Below are positions 7,746-15,700 of a stretch of 64,000 nt of DNA, in pieces (the stretch's first letter is position 1; the number at the start of each line of letters is the position of its first letter). A model generated the notes under the pieces. The model was given only the letters and a program-made list of their open reading frames with translations, was not told where the DNA came from and searched no databases. Source of the stretch: Laceyella sediminis. GTDB lineage: Bacteria > Bacillota > Bacilli > Thermoactinomycetales > Thermoactinomycetaceae. The position numbers and the translations under genes were made by a program. The stretch spans positions 62,001 to 126,000 of the forward strand of contig NZ_PVTZ01000007.1 in assembly GCF_003003125.1 (NCBI RefSeq), given 5' to 3'.

Positions 7746-8828
7746 TTAGCGATTGGCCGCCCCTTTGGTTGGGGTTGCGTCTTGGGTTGCGGCCCAATCC
7801 CCACCATCCGGCGAGCGGTACCATGAGCGATCATAACCGGTGGAACCATAGTGGTACCGATCGATGATTGCCCCATTGGGTGCTCTCAACGTAACATCAT
7901 CTCCACCGCTATTGTTGAAGTAGTTATTTGTTTCCCATACAAAATAACCTTTGGCGGGAATGGACGTGCCACTCGGGATCACATACGGAGCTCCACCGCC
8001 GTCAACCACATCGTCAATCACATAACCGGACAGGTCGATTGTAGAAGAAGTGGGATTGTATATCTCCACAAACTCGTTGGTAAATGTGCTGGAAGGAGCA
8101 GGCAACACTTCGTTGATAACTAAGTTGCCCGCAGGTGTCCCTCCGTTGTTCGACTTGGTGTAACCCGCTGCTTTCGCATCCGCTTCACTGAAGAAAAACA
8201 CCCGCTTCTCAATGGGCACTTGCTTATAGTCGGCCGGCGCTACATACTTCTTCGTGCTGTAATCACCCACGAATTTGTCTTGAGGTTGCCCAGAGATCCG
8301 ATCGCGGAATTCAAACGGCAGTTCCTTGATCGGGTTGGCGGTGCTCCACATCCCGCGCCCATTCTGCTTCGCTTCGAGATACGCATTTTGGTATTCGCTG
8401 AAGTGCAACAGGTTGGGCCAAATATAATAAGTAACGGCATGTCCTTGACGCACCATCTCTTTGTTCACGTCTAAGCTACCTTTGTGGAGATGAGCCAACA
8501 AGCGCCCATAAGCATCTGTTTCTTCCACGTCCGTCTCCACTGTCACTTTGGTTCCGCTGGGAAGGAGTTGGGCCAAGTAATTCTTGGCGTTGGTGCCCCA
8601 GGGTTCTTGGGACGCGCCTTGATAGTTGGTTTCCGGGGTATCGATGGACAACATGCGCACCTTATTCGTGCCCTTGATGGTCTCTTTCAAATAAACCGTA
8701 TCCCCATCCACCACACGGTCCACTGTCGCAGTGTACGTGGCCGCCTTCGATGAGGGGGCAAAGACTGAAATACTCGCTCCAATAGCAATCGCAATGATAC
8801 CGAAAAGCACGGGCAAGCGCTTTTTCAT
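7746..8828 (-). CDS. Secreted thermonuclease-like protein with C-terminal lamin-tail domain
   Basis: 360 residues. A Sec signal peptide ends near residue 29 (SSKAA). Residues about 30-165 form a staphylococcal-nuclease (OB-fold) domain with the expected blocks VDGDTVYL, RMLSIDTPETNYQG and TDAYGRLLAHL, which contain the catalytic Arg/Glu/Asp positions. Around 205-225 is RVFFFSEADAKAAGYTKS, resembling the small Ada-like zinc motif often found in such nucleases but without its cysteines. Residues about 230-345 form a lamin-tail domain (LVINEVLPAP, NEFVEIYNPT, IDLSGYVIDD), a beta-sandwich common in secreted nucleases. Likely role: extracellular degradation of DNA or RNA. The ribosome site AGGAGG supports the start. 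Confidence 0.9.
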   Translation of the reverse strand: MKKRLPVLFGIIAIAIGASISVFAPSSKAATYTATVDRVVDGDTVYLKETIKGTNKVRMLSIDTPETNYQGASQEPWGTNAKNYLAQLLPSGTKVTVETDVEETDAYGRLLAHLHKGSLDVNKEMVRQGHAVTYYIWPNLLHFSEYQNAYLEAKQNGRGMWSTANPIKELPFEFRDRISGQPQDKFVGDYSTKKYVAPADYKQVPIEKRVFFFSEADAKAAGYTKSNNGGTPAGNLVINEVLPAPSSTFTNEFVEIYNPTSSTIDLSGYVIDDVVDGGGAPYVIPSGTSIPAKGYFVWETNNYFNNSGGDDVTLRAPNGAIIDRYHYGSTGYDRSWYRSPDGGDWAATQDATPTKGAANR

Positions 8829-8916
8829 GATGTGAACCTCCTCTTAGAAGTTAAGCACTTACTTTTTCATTTATACCACAAATATATTTCGTTTTTTATA
8901 AATATTCTTTGCTGTT

Positions 8917-8942
8917 ATTATACGTTTCTACTAATTTGACAA
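8917..8942 (-). promoter_or_regulatory. Possible promoter of the secreted nuclease gene
   Basis: On the minus strand a perfect TATAAT (8917-8922) is preceded by TTGTCA at an imperfect 14-bp spacing, or by TTTTGT at 16 bp. The -10 is convincing and the -35 is not. Confidence 0.4.
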
Positions 8943-9045
8943 AAGCACGCCCTTGGCATCACTTGTTGCCCTTCAAGCTGGTTTAGGCTAAGCCCGAGCA
9001 CCCCCAATATCATATAAAGTGCCGACAACCTCCTCACTCCAAAAA

Positions 9046-9086
9046 GTAAGGCTGTCGACCCGGTTCAGAGTCAACAGCCTTTTTTC
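9046..9086. terminator. Bidirectional terminator after the cell-wall-binding protein gene
   Basis: AAGGCTGTCGAC (9048-9059) pairs with GTCAACAGCCTT (9070-9081). A T run follows on each strand, so it can end transcription from either side. Confidence 0.75.
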
Positions 9087-9112
9087 GATTTCTTCTTCCT
9101 AAGGTAAGCTTA

Positions 9113-10795
9113 TCAGTCAATCAAGCTTTTCAGATACGATTCCACCGTGGCATTCACCGTTGTGGTGTTGCCGATCAAGTAGAACACATCACGCTTGGTG
9201 ATGCTTGGCACCGTCTTCTCCAGATAAGATTTCACCATGGGATCCAATTTGTCCCGATAGGTGAGCAACATCGGGGAATAGATGCTAGCCGCCATCGGGC
9301 TTCCGGAGATGGCGTCTGGGAAATCCAGTCCGGTGGCAAAGACGATGTTGCTGGGATCCATCAAGCCGTATTGTTCATCATAGAAGTAGTTGGCGATGTT
9401 CACACCCACTTCAAAACGGTTGGCTCCGCTGATGCGATCAACCACGCCGCCGAAGGACTGGAGTTTATTTTTCACTGTGTCGGACACGGTACTCGGTCCG
9501 CCGACAATGATGAAGTTTTTAATGCCGTTGGCTTTGATGTAAGTCTCGATAGAAGCCGGAATGGAGTTGGTCGACACTTCCAAGATCGGCAAAGGAATTT
9601 GGCCGGCCGGGCTGGATGCGGACAAGGCGTCAGGATAGTTCAACCCGCTGGCAATGATAGCTGTATCGGTTTCAAAACCATCTGCTTTGATCCGGGACGC
9701 GATGTTGGCGGAAACCACGAAGCGGTCTGCACCAGCGATCCGTTCCACAGTCATACCCATGTTTCTCAATGTGTTTTCCACTGCAGTGGACACCGACCCA
9801 GTTCCGCCCAAGATGATGGCGCGGGACGGTTGCAACCGTTTGATCTCCGCAGTAATTGGTGCAGGCAAGGCATTTGTGGTGGTAAGGAGCATCGGCGCAA
9901 AGTTCAACGCCGCCAGCGGCCCACCTGCCAAGGCATCCGTATACAAATCCCCACGCGCGAGCACAATCGTATCCGCACCATAAGGGAATGCCTCCTTGCT
10001 CACGTTAGCCGACACCGCATAGCGATCAGCACCGGCAATACGCTTCAACCCTGGAGCAGTCACCGTATGGCTTTGCACCACCATGTTGCCTGTCGCCGTG
10101 GTTGCCCCCAAATCCACCCCGTGGTAACCGGTGGAAACCGTAATTTGCTTGTTGAAGCTGGTGCTGTTGAACAAGATGTCATCCGAACCGTCTAGCGCAT
10201 AAAAAGTGTTGCTGGCATTCGTAGCGCTTCCGCTCAGTGTCAAAGCCGTGGTATTCTTCGGCAAACGATGATCGATGGTTTTTGGGCTGGTCACATTCAG
10301 CGTTGGCAACTGGGTGTCCATCTCCATGGTGACACCGCTGACGCTCAAGCTGTAGCTAACCGGCGCATCGGACATGCTGAAGACTACAAAGTGGTAGGTG
10401 CCCGCCGTCAATGTATCTCCAGAGAAGAATTCATTGCCGGTCTCTTCGTTCACGACAACATATCCGTAATCATCCGATGCCGGCTCGGTGACGTTTAAGG
10501 TACCGCCTTTCGTCACCTGCATTTTGTAAGAGTGAAAATTGCTCGGCTTCAGGGTGTTAGCCACCGTGACTTGCGTTACGGCCGTCATGGCGCGCACGGT
10601 TTTCTGAGAGAAAGAACTCGTTTTTTCCTGTTTATAAGTTTCTAGTTTATGAATGGTTTTGAGACGCAAAGAATTTACCATTTCATCAGCCAGGTTCACC
10701 TTTTTGCTTGGTGCGGCATCAGTCAACGCCGGTTGCACAAGCAAGGAACCGATTACAGCTGTGGCTAGGACGCCTGTAAAAAACTTTTTCTTCAA
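9113..10795 (-). CDS. Secreted protein with three cell-wall-binding (CW_binding_2) repeats
   Basis: 560 residues from a TTG start at 10795, chosen because AAGGGG lies 8 bases upstream and a standard signal peptide (KKKFFTGVLATAVIGSLLV) begins there; an ATG at 10831 has no such support. The middle (about 60-250) looks like a beta-rich accessory region. From about 255 to the end are three repeats of roughly 100 residues, each opening with RIAGADRYAVSAN / RIAGADRFVVSAN / RISGANRFEVGVN and containing a YPDAL/FPDAI block and an IILGGTGSVS-like strand. This is the CW_binding_2 (PF04122) repeat, which binds secondary wall polymers. The function of the N-terminal part is unknown. Confidence 0.9.
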   Translation of the reverse strand: MKKKFFTGVLATAVIGSLLVQPALTDAAPSKKVNLADEMVNSLRLKTIHKLETYKQEKTSSFSQKTVRAMTAVTQVTVANTLKPSNFHSYKMQVTKGGTLNVTEPASDDYGYVVVNEETGNEFFSGDTLTAGTYHFVVFSMSDAPVSYSLSVSGVTMEMDTQLPTLNVTSPKTIDHRLPKNTTALTLSGSATNASNTFYALDGSDDILFNSTSFNKQITVSTGYHGVDLGATTATGNMVVQSHTVTAPGLKRIAGADRYAVSANVSKEAFPYGADTIVLARGDLYTDALAGGPLAALNFAPMLLTTTNALPAPITAEIKRLQPSRAIILGGTGSVSTAVENTLRNMGMTVERIAGADRFVVSANIASRIKADGFETDTAIIASGLNYPDALSASSPAGQIPLPILEVSTNSIPASIETYIKANGIKNFIIVGGPSTVSDTVKNKLQSFGGVVDRISGANRFEVGVNIANYFYDEQYGLMDPSNIVFATGLDFPDAISGSPMAASIYSPMLLTYRDKLDPMVKSYLEKTVPSITKRDVFYLIGNTTTVNATVESYLKSLID

Positions 10796-11001
10796 GCGAA
10801 AATCCCCTTTCCAGTCAATCATAAACTGCATCCACTATATTCATTCGCATGTTCATTTCAATTTGGGACACTGTTTCACCAAAAATTTGTGACAAAATAT
10901 AGCGGGAATGACACTGATGAAACACGCCGTTTTTCGCACATTTCAGCTCTCTGATCACTGAACAATAATAGTTATTTAACGATAATAATTCTAATTTGAT
11001 A

Positions 11002-11031
11002 TTGACAATAATTATCACTGTTTGTTATCTT
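11002..11031 (+). promoter_or_regulatory. Promoter with overlapping Fur/PerR-like box upstream of the peroxiredoxin gene
   Basis: TTGACA (11002-11007) and an extended -10 (TG-T-TATCTT, TATCTT 11026-11031) form the promoter. Overlapping it, TGACAAT-A-ATTATCA (11003-11017) matches the 7-1-7 Fur consensus TGATAAT-n-ATTATCA at 14 of 15 positions. A second AT-rich GATAATAATTCTAA half-box lies just upstream (about 10981-10994). Binding here would block RNA polymerase. By sequence it is closer to Fur than to PerR, but a peroxidase target fits PerR better. Confidence 0.65.
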
Positions 11032-11063
11032 GATATTACACCGGTAAACAAGGAGGCATCGCC

Positions 11064-11594
11064 ATGATTCAACGGCAAGTGGGACTCCCGGCACCATCAT
11101 TCACACTAGAAAGTGTGTCATATGACGATAACATAAAAAAACATTCTCTTGAGGATTACCGAGGACGCTGGTTGATTCTGTTCTTTTACCCGATGGACTT
11201 CACTTTTGTCTGCCCCACGGAAATCACTGCCTTAAGCGACCGCCATGAAGAATTGCAAAGCTTGGACTGTGATGTATTGGGTGTGAGCACCGATTCTGTC
11301 TACACACACCGAGCCTGGCTCCACACCCCTCAAAGTGACGGCGGTTTGGGAGCGATCGCCTTTCCGCTCGGAGCGGACACAACCCATGAAGTCAGCAGAG
11401 CTTACGGCGTTTTGGAAGAAGAACAGGGCGTCGCGCAACGCGGTTTGTTCATTATTGATCCAGACGGGCTTATTCGTTTTCAGATGACCACTGACGGGGA
11501 TGTCGGTCGCAATGCGGAAGAAGTGTTGCGTGTCCTACAAGCGTTGCAATCAGGCGGGCAATGTGCGGCTAATTGGAAACCAAACAAAAAATGA
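11064..11594 (+). CDS. Typical 2-Cys peroxiredoxin (AhpC/Prx1 type)
   Basis: 176 residues. It reduces hydrogen peroxide and organic peroxides in the cytoplasm. The peroxidatic Cys 50 lies in DFTFVCPTE and the resolving Cys 167 near the C-terminus (GQCAANW), so it forms the usual intersubunit disulfide. The supporting blocks FFYPMDFTF and GVAQRGLFIIDPDG are present. AAGGAGG lies 8-9 bases before the ATG. The Fur/PerR-like box over its promoter predicts metal- or peroxide-dependent control. The next small gene begins 14 bases after its stop and is very probably co-transcribed. Confidence 0.93.
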   Translation: MIQRQVGLPAPSFTLESVSYDDNIKKHSLEDYRGRWLILFFYPMDFTFVCPTEITALSDRHEELQSLDCDVLGVSTDSVYTHRAWLHTPQSDGGLGAIAFPLGADTTHEVSRAYGVLEEEQGVAQRGLFIIDPDGLIRFQMTTDGDVGRNAEEVLRVLQALQSGGQCAANWKPNKK

Positions 11595-11608
11595 GGAGGA
11601 TGACAAAC

Positions 11609-11839
11609 ATGCAAAAAAAAACAAATGTGACTGACCAAGTGAAAATCAAATTGGACAATGGAAAATTGGTATTTTCCCTCGGGAGCCAAGTGATCGGCGA
11701 AATGCGTGTTTCAGGTGAAAGGCTTGCGCTCTCGCCAACGTACCAACTGGAAAACGGACAGCTGTATCAATTATCAACCAAGCCAGCTACTTCCACCGCT
11801 GATTCATATGTCGAGCATTGCGATCTAGGCTGGTGCTAA
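11609..11839 (+). CDS. Small YusG-like (DUF2553) protein
   Basis: 76 residues; the start at 11609 is chosen for GAGGAGG 9 bases upstream. It has an acidic/basic beta-rich body (DQVKIKLDNGKLVFSLGSQVIGEM) and ends in YVEHCDLGWC, two cysteines four residues apart at the extreme C-terminus. The pattern resembles B. subtilis YusG as I recall it; the assignment is tentative and the function unknown. Being directly downstream of a 2-Cys peroxiredoxin, the C-terminal CxxxxC pair suggests a redox or metal role, which is inference. A terminator follows. Confidence 0.7.
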   Translation: MQKKTNVTDQVKIKLDNGKLVFSLGSQVIGEMRVSGERLALSPTYQLENGQLYQLSTKPATSTADSYVEHCDLGWC

Positions 11840-11863
11840 TCGTCAGTACCCCATTTCCTACAG

Positions 11864-11888
11864 GTCCGCCCTTGTGGCGGGCTTTTTT
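11864..11888 (+). terminator. Terminator of the peroxiredoxin operon
   Basis: GTCCGCC/GGCGGGC stem, 5-base loop, six T residues. Confidence 0.85.
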
Positions 11889-11909
11889 GCTTTCATATGT
11901 AAAAAACAT

Positions 11910-11938
11910 TTGACATCGAGTCGACGAGGCGGTACACT
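11910..11938 (+). promoter_or_regulatory. Sigma-A promoter of the XRE regulator gene
   Basis: TTGACA (11910-11915), 17 bp, TACACT (11933-11938). It is flanked on both sides by ATGTAAA-containing palindromes (11896-11908 and 11943-11962). Confidence 0.75.
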
Positions 11939-11942
11939 CGAA

Positions 11943-11962
11943 ATGTAAAATATATTTTACAT
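11943..11962. promoter_or_regulatory. Perfect 20-bp palindrome, candidate operator
   Basis: ATGTAAAATA followed directly by TATTTTACAT, immediately after the -10 and before the ribosome site of the XRE gene. A shorter related copy, ATGT-AAAAA-ACAT, overlaps the upstream side of the -35 at 11896-11908. The position suggests autoregulation by the XRE protein. Confidence 0.6.
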
Positions 11963-11982
11963 AATTGAAACAGAGGAAGCCT

Positions 11983-12180
11983 ATGGAAAATCAAATCAAA
12001 GCTTTGCGAAAAATACATGGCCTGTCGCAAGATGAGTTGGCCAAAGCATGCAATGTCTCACGCCAAACCATTAATGCGATTGAAAACAACAAGTATGACC
12101 CCAGCTTGGCCTTGGCGTTCCAATTGGCGGCCGTGCTAGGTGTGACTGTGGACCAATTATTCCAGTTCAAAAAAAGTTGA
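11983..12180 (+). CDS. Small XRE-family helix-turn-helix regulator
   Basis: 65 residues, essentially one HTH_3 domain: IKALRKIHGLSQDELAKACNVSRQTINAIENNKYDPSLALAFQLAAVLGVTVDQLF, the classic short Cro/CI-like form. The start at 11983 is chosen because GAGGA lies just upstream and the domain begins there. It is followed 17 bases later by a membrane protein gene; regulators of this short type are often paired with a small membrane protein whose expression they control. The palindrome at 11943-11962 is the likely operator. Confidence 0.88.
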   Translation: MENQIKALRKIHGLSQDELAKACNVSRQTINAIENNKYDPSLALAFQLAAVLGVTVDQLFQFKKS

Positions 12181-12197
12181 CATCTTGGAGGGATAAG

Positions 12198-12599
12198 ATG
12201 AAAAAGCGATTATCACGTTCGCCCATTCTCATCACATTGGTAGGGTTGTTATGTCTGTTGGTCATCGGATTGAACACGGTTGAATATTTGCGTGGCGAAC
12301 CGTTTGATCAAGGGGATGTCATGACACTCGTCATGCTATTTGTGCTGGCGCTGCACCTGTTCACTTGGGGAACCGATTTCAAAATGGCAAAAGATGAGAT
12401 GGGGAAACAAATCACCCATCACAGCGCCACCATCAGTTACCATATTTCCGCTCTCGGTTTGTTTGTCTTTTGGATTGTCGATCGGATTGTGTTTATACGA
12501 AAAGGGGATTTCGGCAACATCACTTTGTTTGCAGCCTTATGTTTCGTACTGGTTCTACACCCTTTGGTCCAATTTTTTGTGGCGCGTAGATACAGATAA
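12198..12599 (+). CDS. Four-helix membrane protein paired with the XRE regulator
   Basis: 133 residues; start at 12198 with GGAGGG 6 bases upstream. Four hydrophobic segments are visible (about 10-30, 44-62, 83-100, 108-126) separated by short charged loops (GTDFKMAKDEMGKQITHHSA). I do not recognise a defined family by motif; proteins of this size encoded after short XRE regulators are usually annotated as DUF membrane proteins. Expected location is the cytoplasmic membrane. Function unknown. Confidence 0.75.
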   Translation: MKKRLSRSPILITLVGLLCLLVIGLNTVEYLRGEPFDQGDVMTLVMLFVLALHLFTWGTDFKMAKDEMGKQITHHSATISYHISALGLFVFWIVDRIVFIRKGDFGNITLFAALCFVLVLHPLVQFFVARRYR

Positions 12600-12704
12600 T
12601 CCCCACCTTCTTAACAACCAATCCCGCTTTCAACCGAAGGCGGGGTTCGTCGCGTTGGCCGTCTAAAGCACAAAACAGCGATGATGCTCAGGCACCATAT
12701 ACGC

Positions 12705-12740
12705 AAAAAAGCCCCCTCTTCAAGAGAAGGGGGCTTTATC
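12705..12740. terminator. Bidirectional terminator downstream of polC
   Basis: AAGCCCCCT/AGGGGGCTT stem. The A run before and T run after serve polC on the minus strand and the membrane-protein operon on the plus strand. Confidence 0.85.
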
Positions 12741-12747
12741 TTTTCAT

Positions 12748-15700
12748 TTAAAACAACGCCAATTGATTGCTTTGCGGCAAACCTTCCAGACACCCCAAGC
12801 GATCAAGCACTTCTATCACGGTACTGGACAGGCGCGCCCGCTTTTGCAAGTCATCTTTTGAGAGGAACTCGCCCTCTTTGCGCGCTTCCACGATATTTTG
12901 TGCGGCGCTCTCGCCCACGCCGGAAATTGAAGCGAAGGGCGGCACAAGCTCTCCATCGATCACCGTAAATTTCTCCGCTGGCGAACGATAGAGATCCACC
13001 GATTTGATCTTGACGCCACGCGCATACATTTCCTGCACCAATTCCAACACCGTCAAGAAAGCCTTCTCCTTGGCTGACGCTTGGAATCCTTTCTCATTGA
13101 TCTCTTTGATCAAGCGAGACACATGATTATATCCTTTGAGCACCTCTTCGATGTCAAAGTCTTTCGTTTTGGTGGAGAACAAAGCCGCATAAAACTCTGC
13201 TGGATAATACACCTTGTACCAACCAATCCGCACCGCCGCAGTCACATAAGCGGCAGCGTGAGCCCGCGGAAACATGTACTTGATCTTCTGGCAGGAACCG
13301 ATGTACCACTCCGGTACATTGTGTTGCCGCATCAAGTCCGCTTCTTCCTCTGTCACGCCTTTCCCTTTACGCACCTTCTCCATGATTTTGAAGGCCGCTT
13401 TGGCTGGCAGGCCCATGCGGATCAGATACAACATGATATCGTCGCGGCAACAGATCGCTTCTGACAGGGTACAGACACCCTCATTGATCAAATCCTGCAC
13501 GTTTCCTTGCCATACGTCCGTTCCGTGTGACAGCCCGGAAATGCGCACCAGTTCACTAAAGCGTTTGGGTTTGGCATCTTTGAGAATCCCACGGGCAAAG
13601 TAAGTGCCAAACTCGGGAATGCCAAGGGTACCGTGTTCAATGCCATTGATATCTTCAGGACTGATCCCCAAACTTTTGGTGCTACGGAACAGTTCAATCA
13701 CCTTGGGATCACCGAGCGGCACTTTGGTCGGGTCGATTCCCGTCATTTCGTGCAGATAACGCTGGATCGTCGGACCGGTATGCCCCAACAGGTCCAACTT
13801 TAAGATTTTCCCGCTAATCGCGTTGTAATCAAAGTGCGTCGTGATCGTGCCCGACTTCATATCATCGGCTGGATGCTGAATCGGGGTAAAGTCGAAGACT
13901 TCTTTGTTTTGGGGCACAACCATCAGTCCCCCTGGATGTTGACCCGACGAACGTTTGACCCCAACGCATCCTTGCGCCAGCCGATCCAGCTCCGCTTGCC
14001 GCAATGTGATCTCTTTTTGCTCCGCATATTTTTTGGCGTACCCATATCCGGTCTTTTCTTGGACGGTGCCCACCGTCCCCGCGCGGTAAATATAGGCTTT
14101 GCCGAACAATTCCTCGGTGTATTGGTGAGCTCGGAGTTGATACTCGCCGTCAAAGTTGAGATCGATATCGGGCGCCTTGTCCCCTTCAAAACCCAGGAAG
14201 GTTTCAAAGGGAATGTCGTGTCCGTCTTTCCACAGGTTAGTCCCGCATTTCGGACATTTCTTGTCAGGCAAGTCAAATCCGCTCTCATAAGAGCCATCGG
14301 TGATGAACTCACTGTACTGGCAACTCTCGCAACGATAGTGCGGAGGCAACGGATTCACTTCTGAAATGAAGCTCAAGGCCGCGACCAATGAAGAGCCAAC
14401 CGATCCCCGTGAGCCGACCAAAAACCCGTCTTGGAGCGATTTGTACACGATTTTTTGCGAAATCATGTACAACACGCTAAACCCGTGTTTAATGATCGAA
14501 CCCAGCTCCCGCTCCAACCGGCTTTTGACGATTTCTGGCAACGGGTCCCCATACCATTCTTTGGCGGTGCGGTAACAAATCTCCGTTAATTCTTCTTCTG
14601 CCCCTTCCAACTCAGGGGTAAATGTTTCATCTGGGAACGGCTTGATACCATCGTCGATCTGATCAGCGATTAGCTGGGTGTTGGTGACCACCACTTCCTT
14701 CGCTTTCTCCGCCCCCAGATAGGAAAACTCCTCCAACATCTCATCGGTCGTCCGCAAATGCGCCTTTGGCAACGGTAATTGCGGCTTAGCACCGGTCTGG
14801 TTCATCGCGATGATCTCACGGAAGATGGCTTCATGCTCGTCCAAGTAATGGCTGTTGGAAGTGGCGACAACGGGCTTGCCCAACCGCTCCCCAATTTCGA
14901 CCAACAGCCGGTTGGCTTCACGGAGGCGCTCCGGGCTTTCCACCAACCCTTTCTCAACCAGATGCATGTTGTATTCGACTGGTTGGATTTCAAGGTAATC
15001 ATAAAAGCGGGCGATCTCTTCGACCTCGCTTGGCGCCTTGTTAAGCGCCGCTTCATATAATTCTCCTCGCTCACAGCCGGAACCGATGATCAGCCCTTCC
15101 CGGTGTTTCACCAATTCGCTACGCGGAATGCGTGGCACCCGGTAGAAATACTTCAAATGCGACATCGAGATCAGTTTGTACAAATTTTTCATGCCTTCCT
15201 GGTTTTTCACCAACAAGATGGCATGAAATGGCCTCATCCGCGTATAATCGGTATCGTTTCGTTGCTCATTCAATTCAGCCAGATTGGTAATGCCTTTTTC
15301 TTTGGCCATGAGAAGCATCTTCCACAAGATGTGCCCCGTCGCCTCCGCATCGTAGATGGCCCGGTGGTGTTGCTCCAACTTGACTCCCAGCTTATCAGCC
15401 AATGTGTTTAAGCGATGGTTACGCAAGGTCGGAAACAGAAAACGAGCCAACTCAAGCGTGTCCAAAACCGGGTTGGTTACCGGCTTTTCACCGATGCGTT
15501 TCACTGCTTCTTGCAAAAAGCCCATGTCAAAGCGAGCATTGTGAGCGACTAAGACACTATCTTCGATAAAGGACAGAAAACGGGCAATCACATCATCGAT
15601 CTCTGGGGCGTCTGTCAGCATATCATCCGTGATGTGGGTCAGCTCGATAATCTGTTGCGATAGTTTTCTGTGGGGATTGGCGAATTCGGAGAACGTGTCG

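Noticed and set aside
9371-10195. Long plus-strand open frame opposite the cell-wall-binding protein gene
   Set aside because: It is a shadow of the repeat-rich minus-strand gene, with no ribosome site and no recognisable protein.
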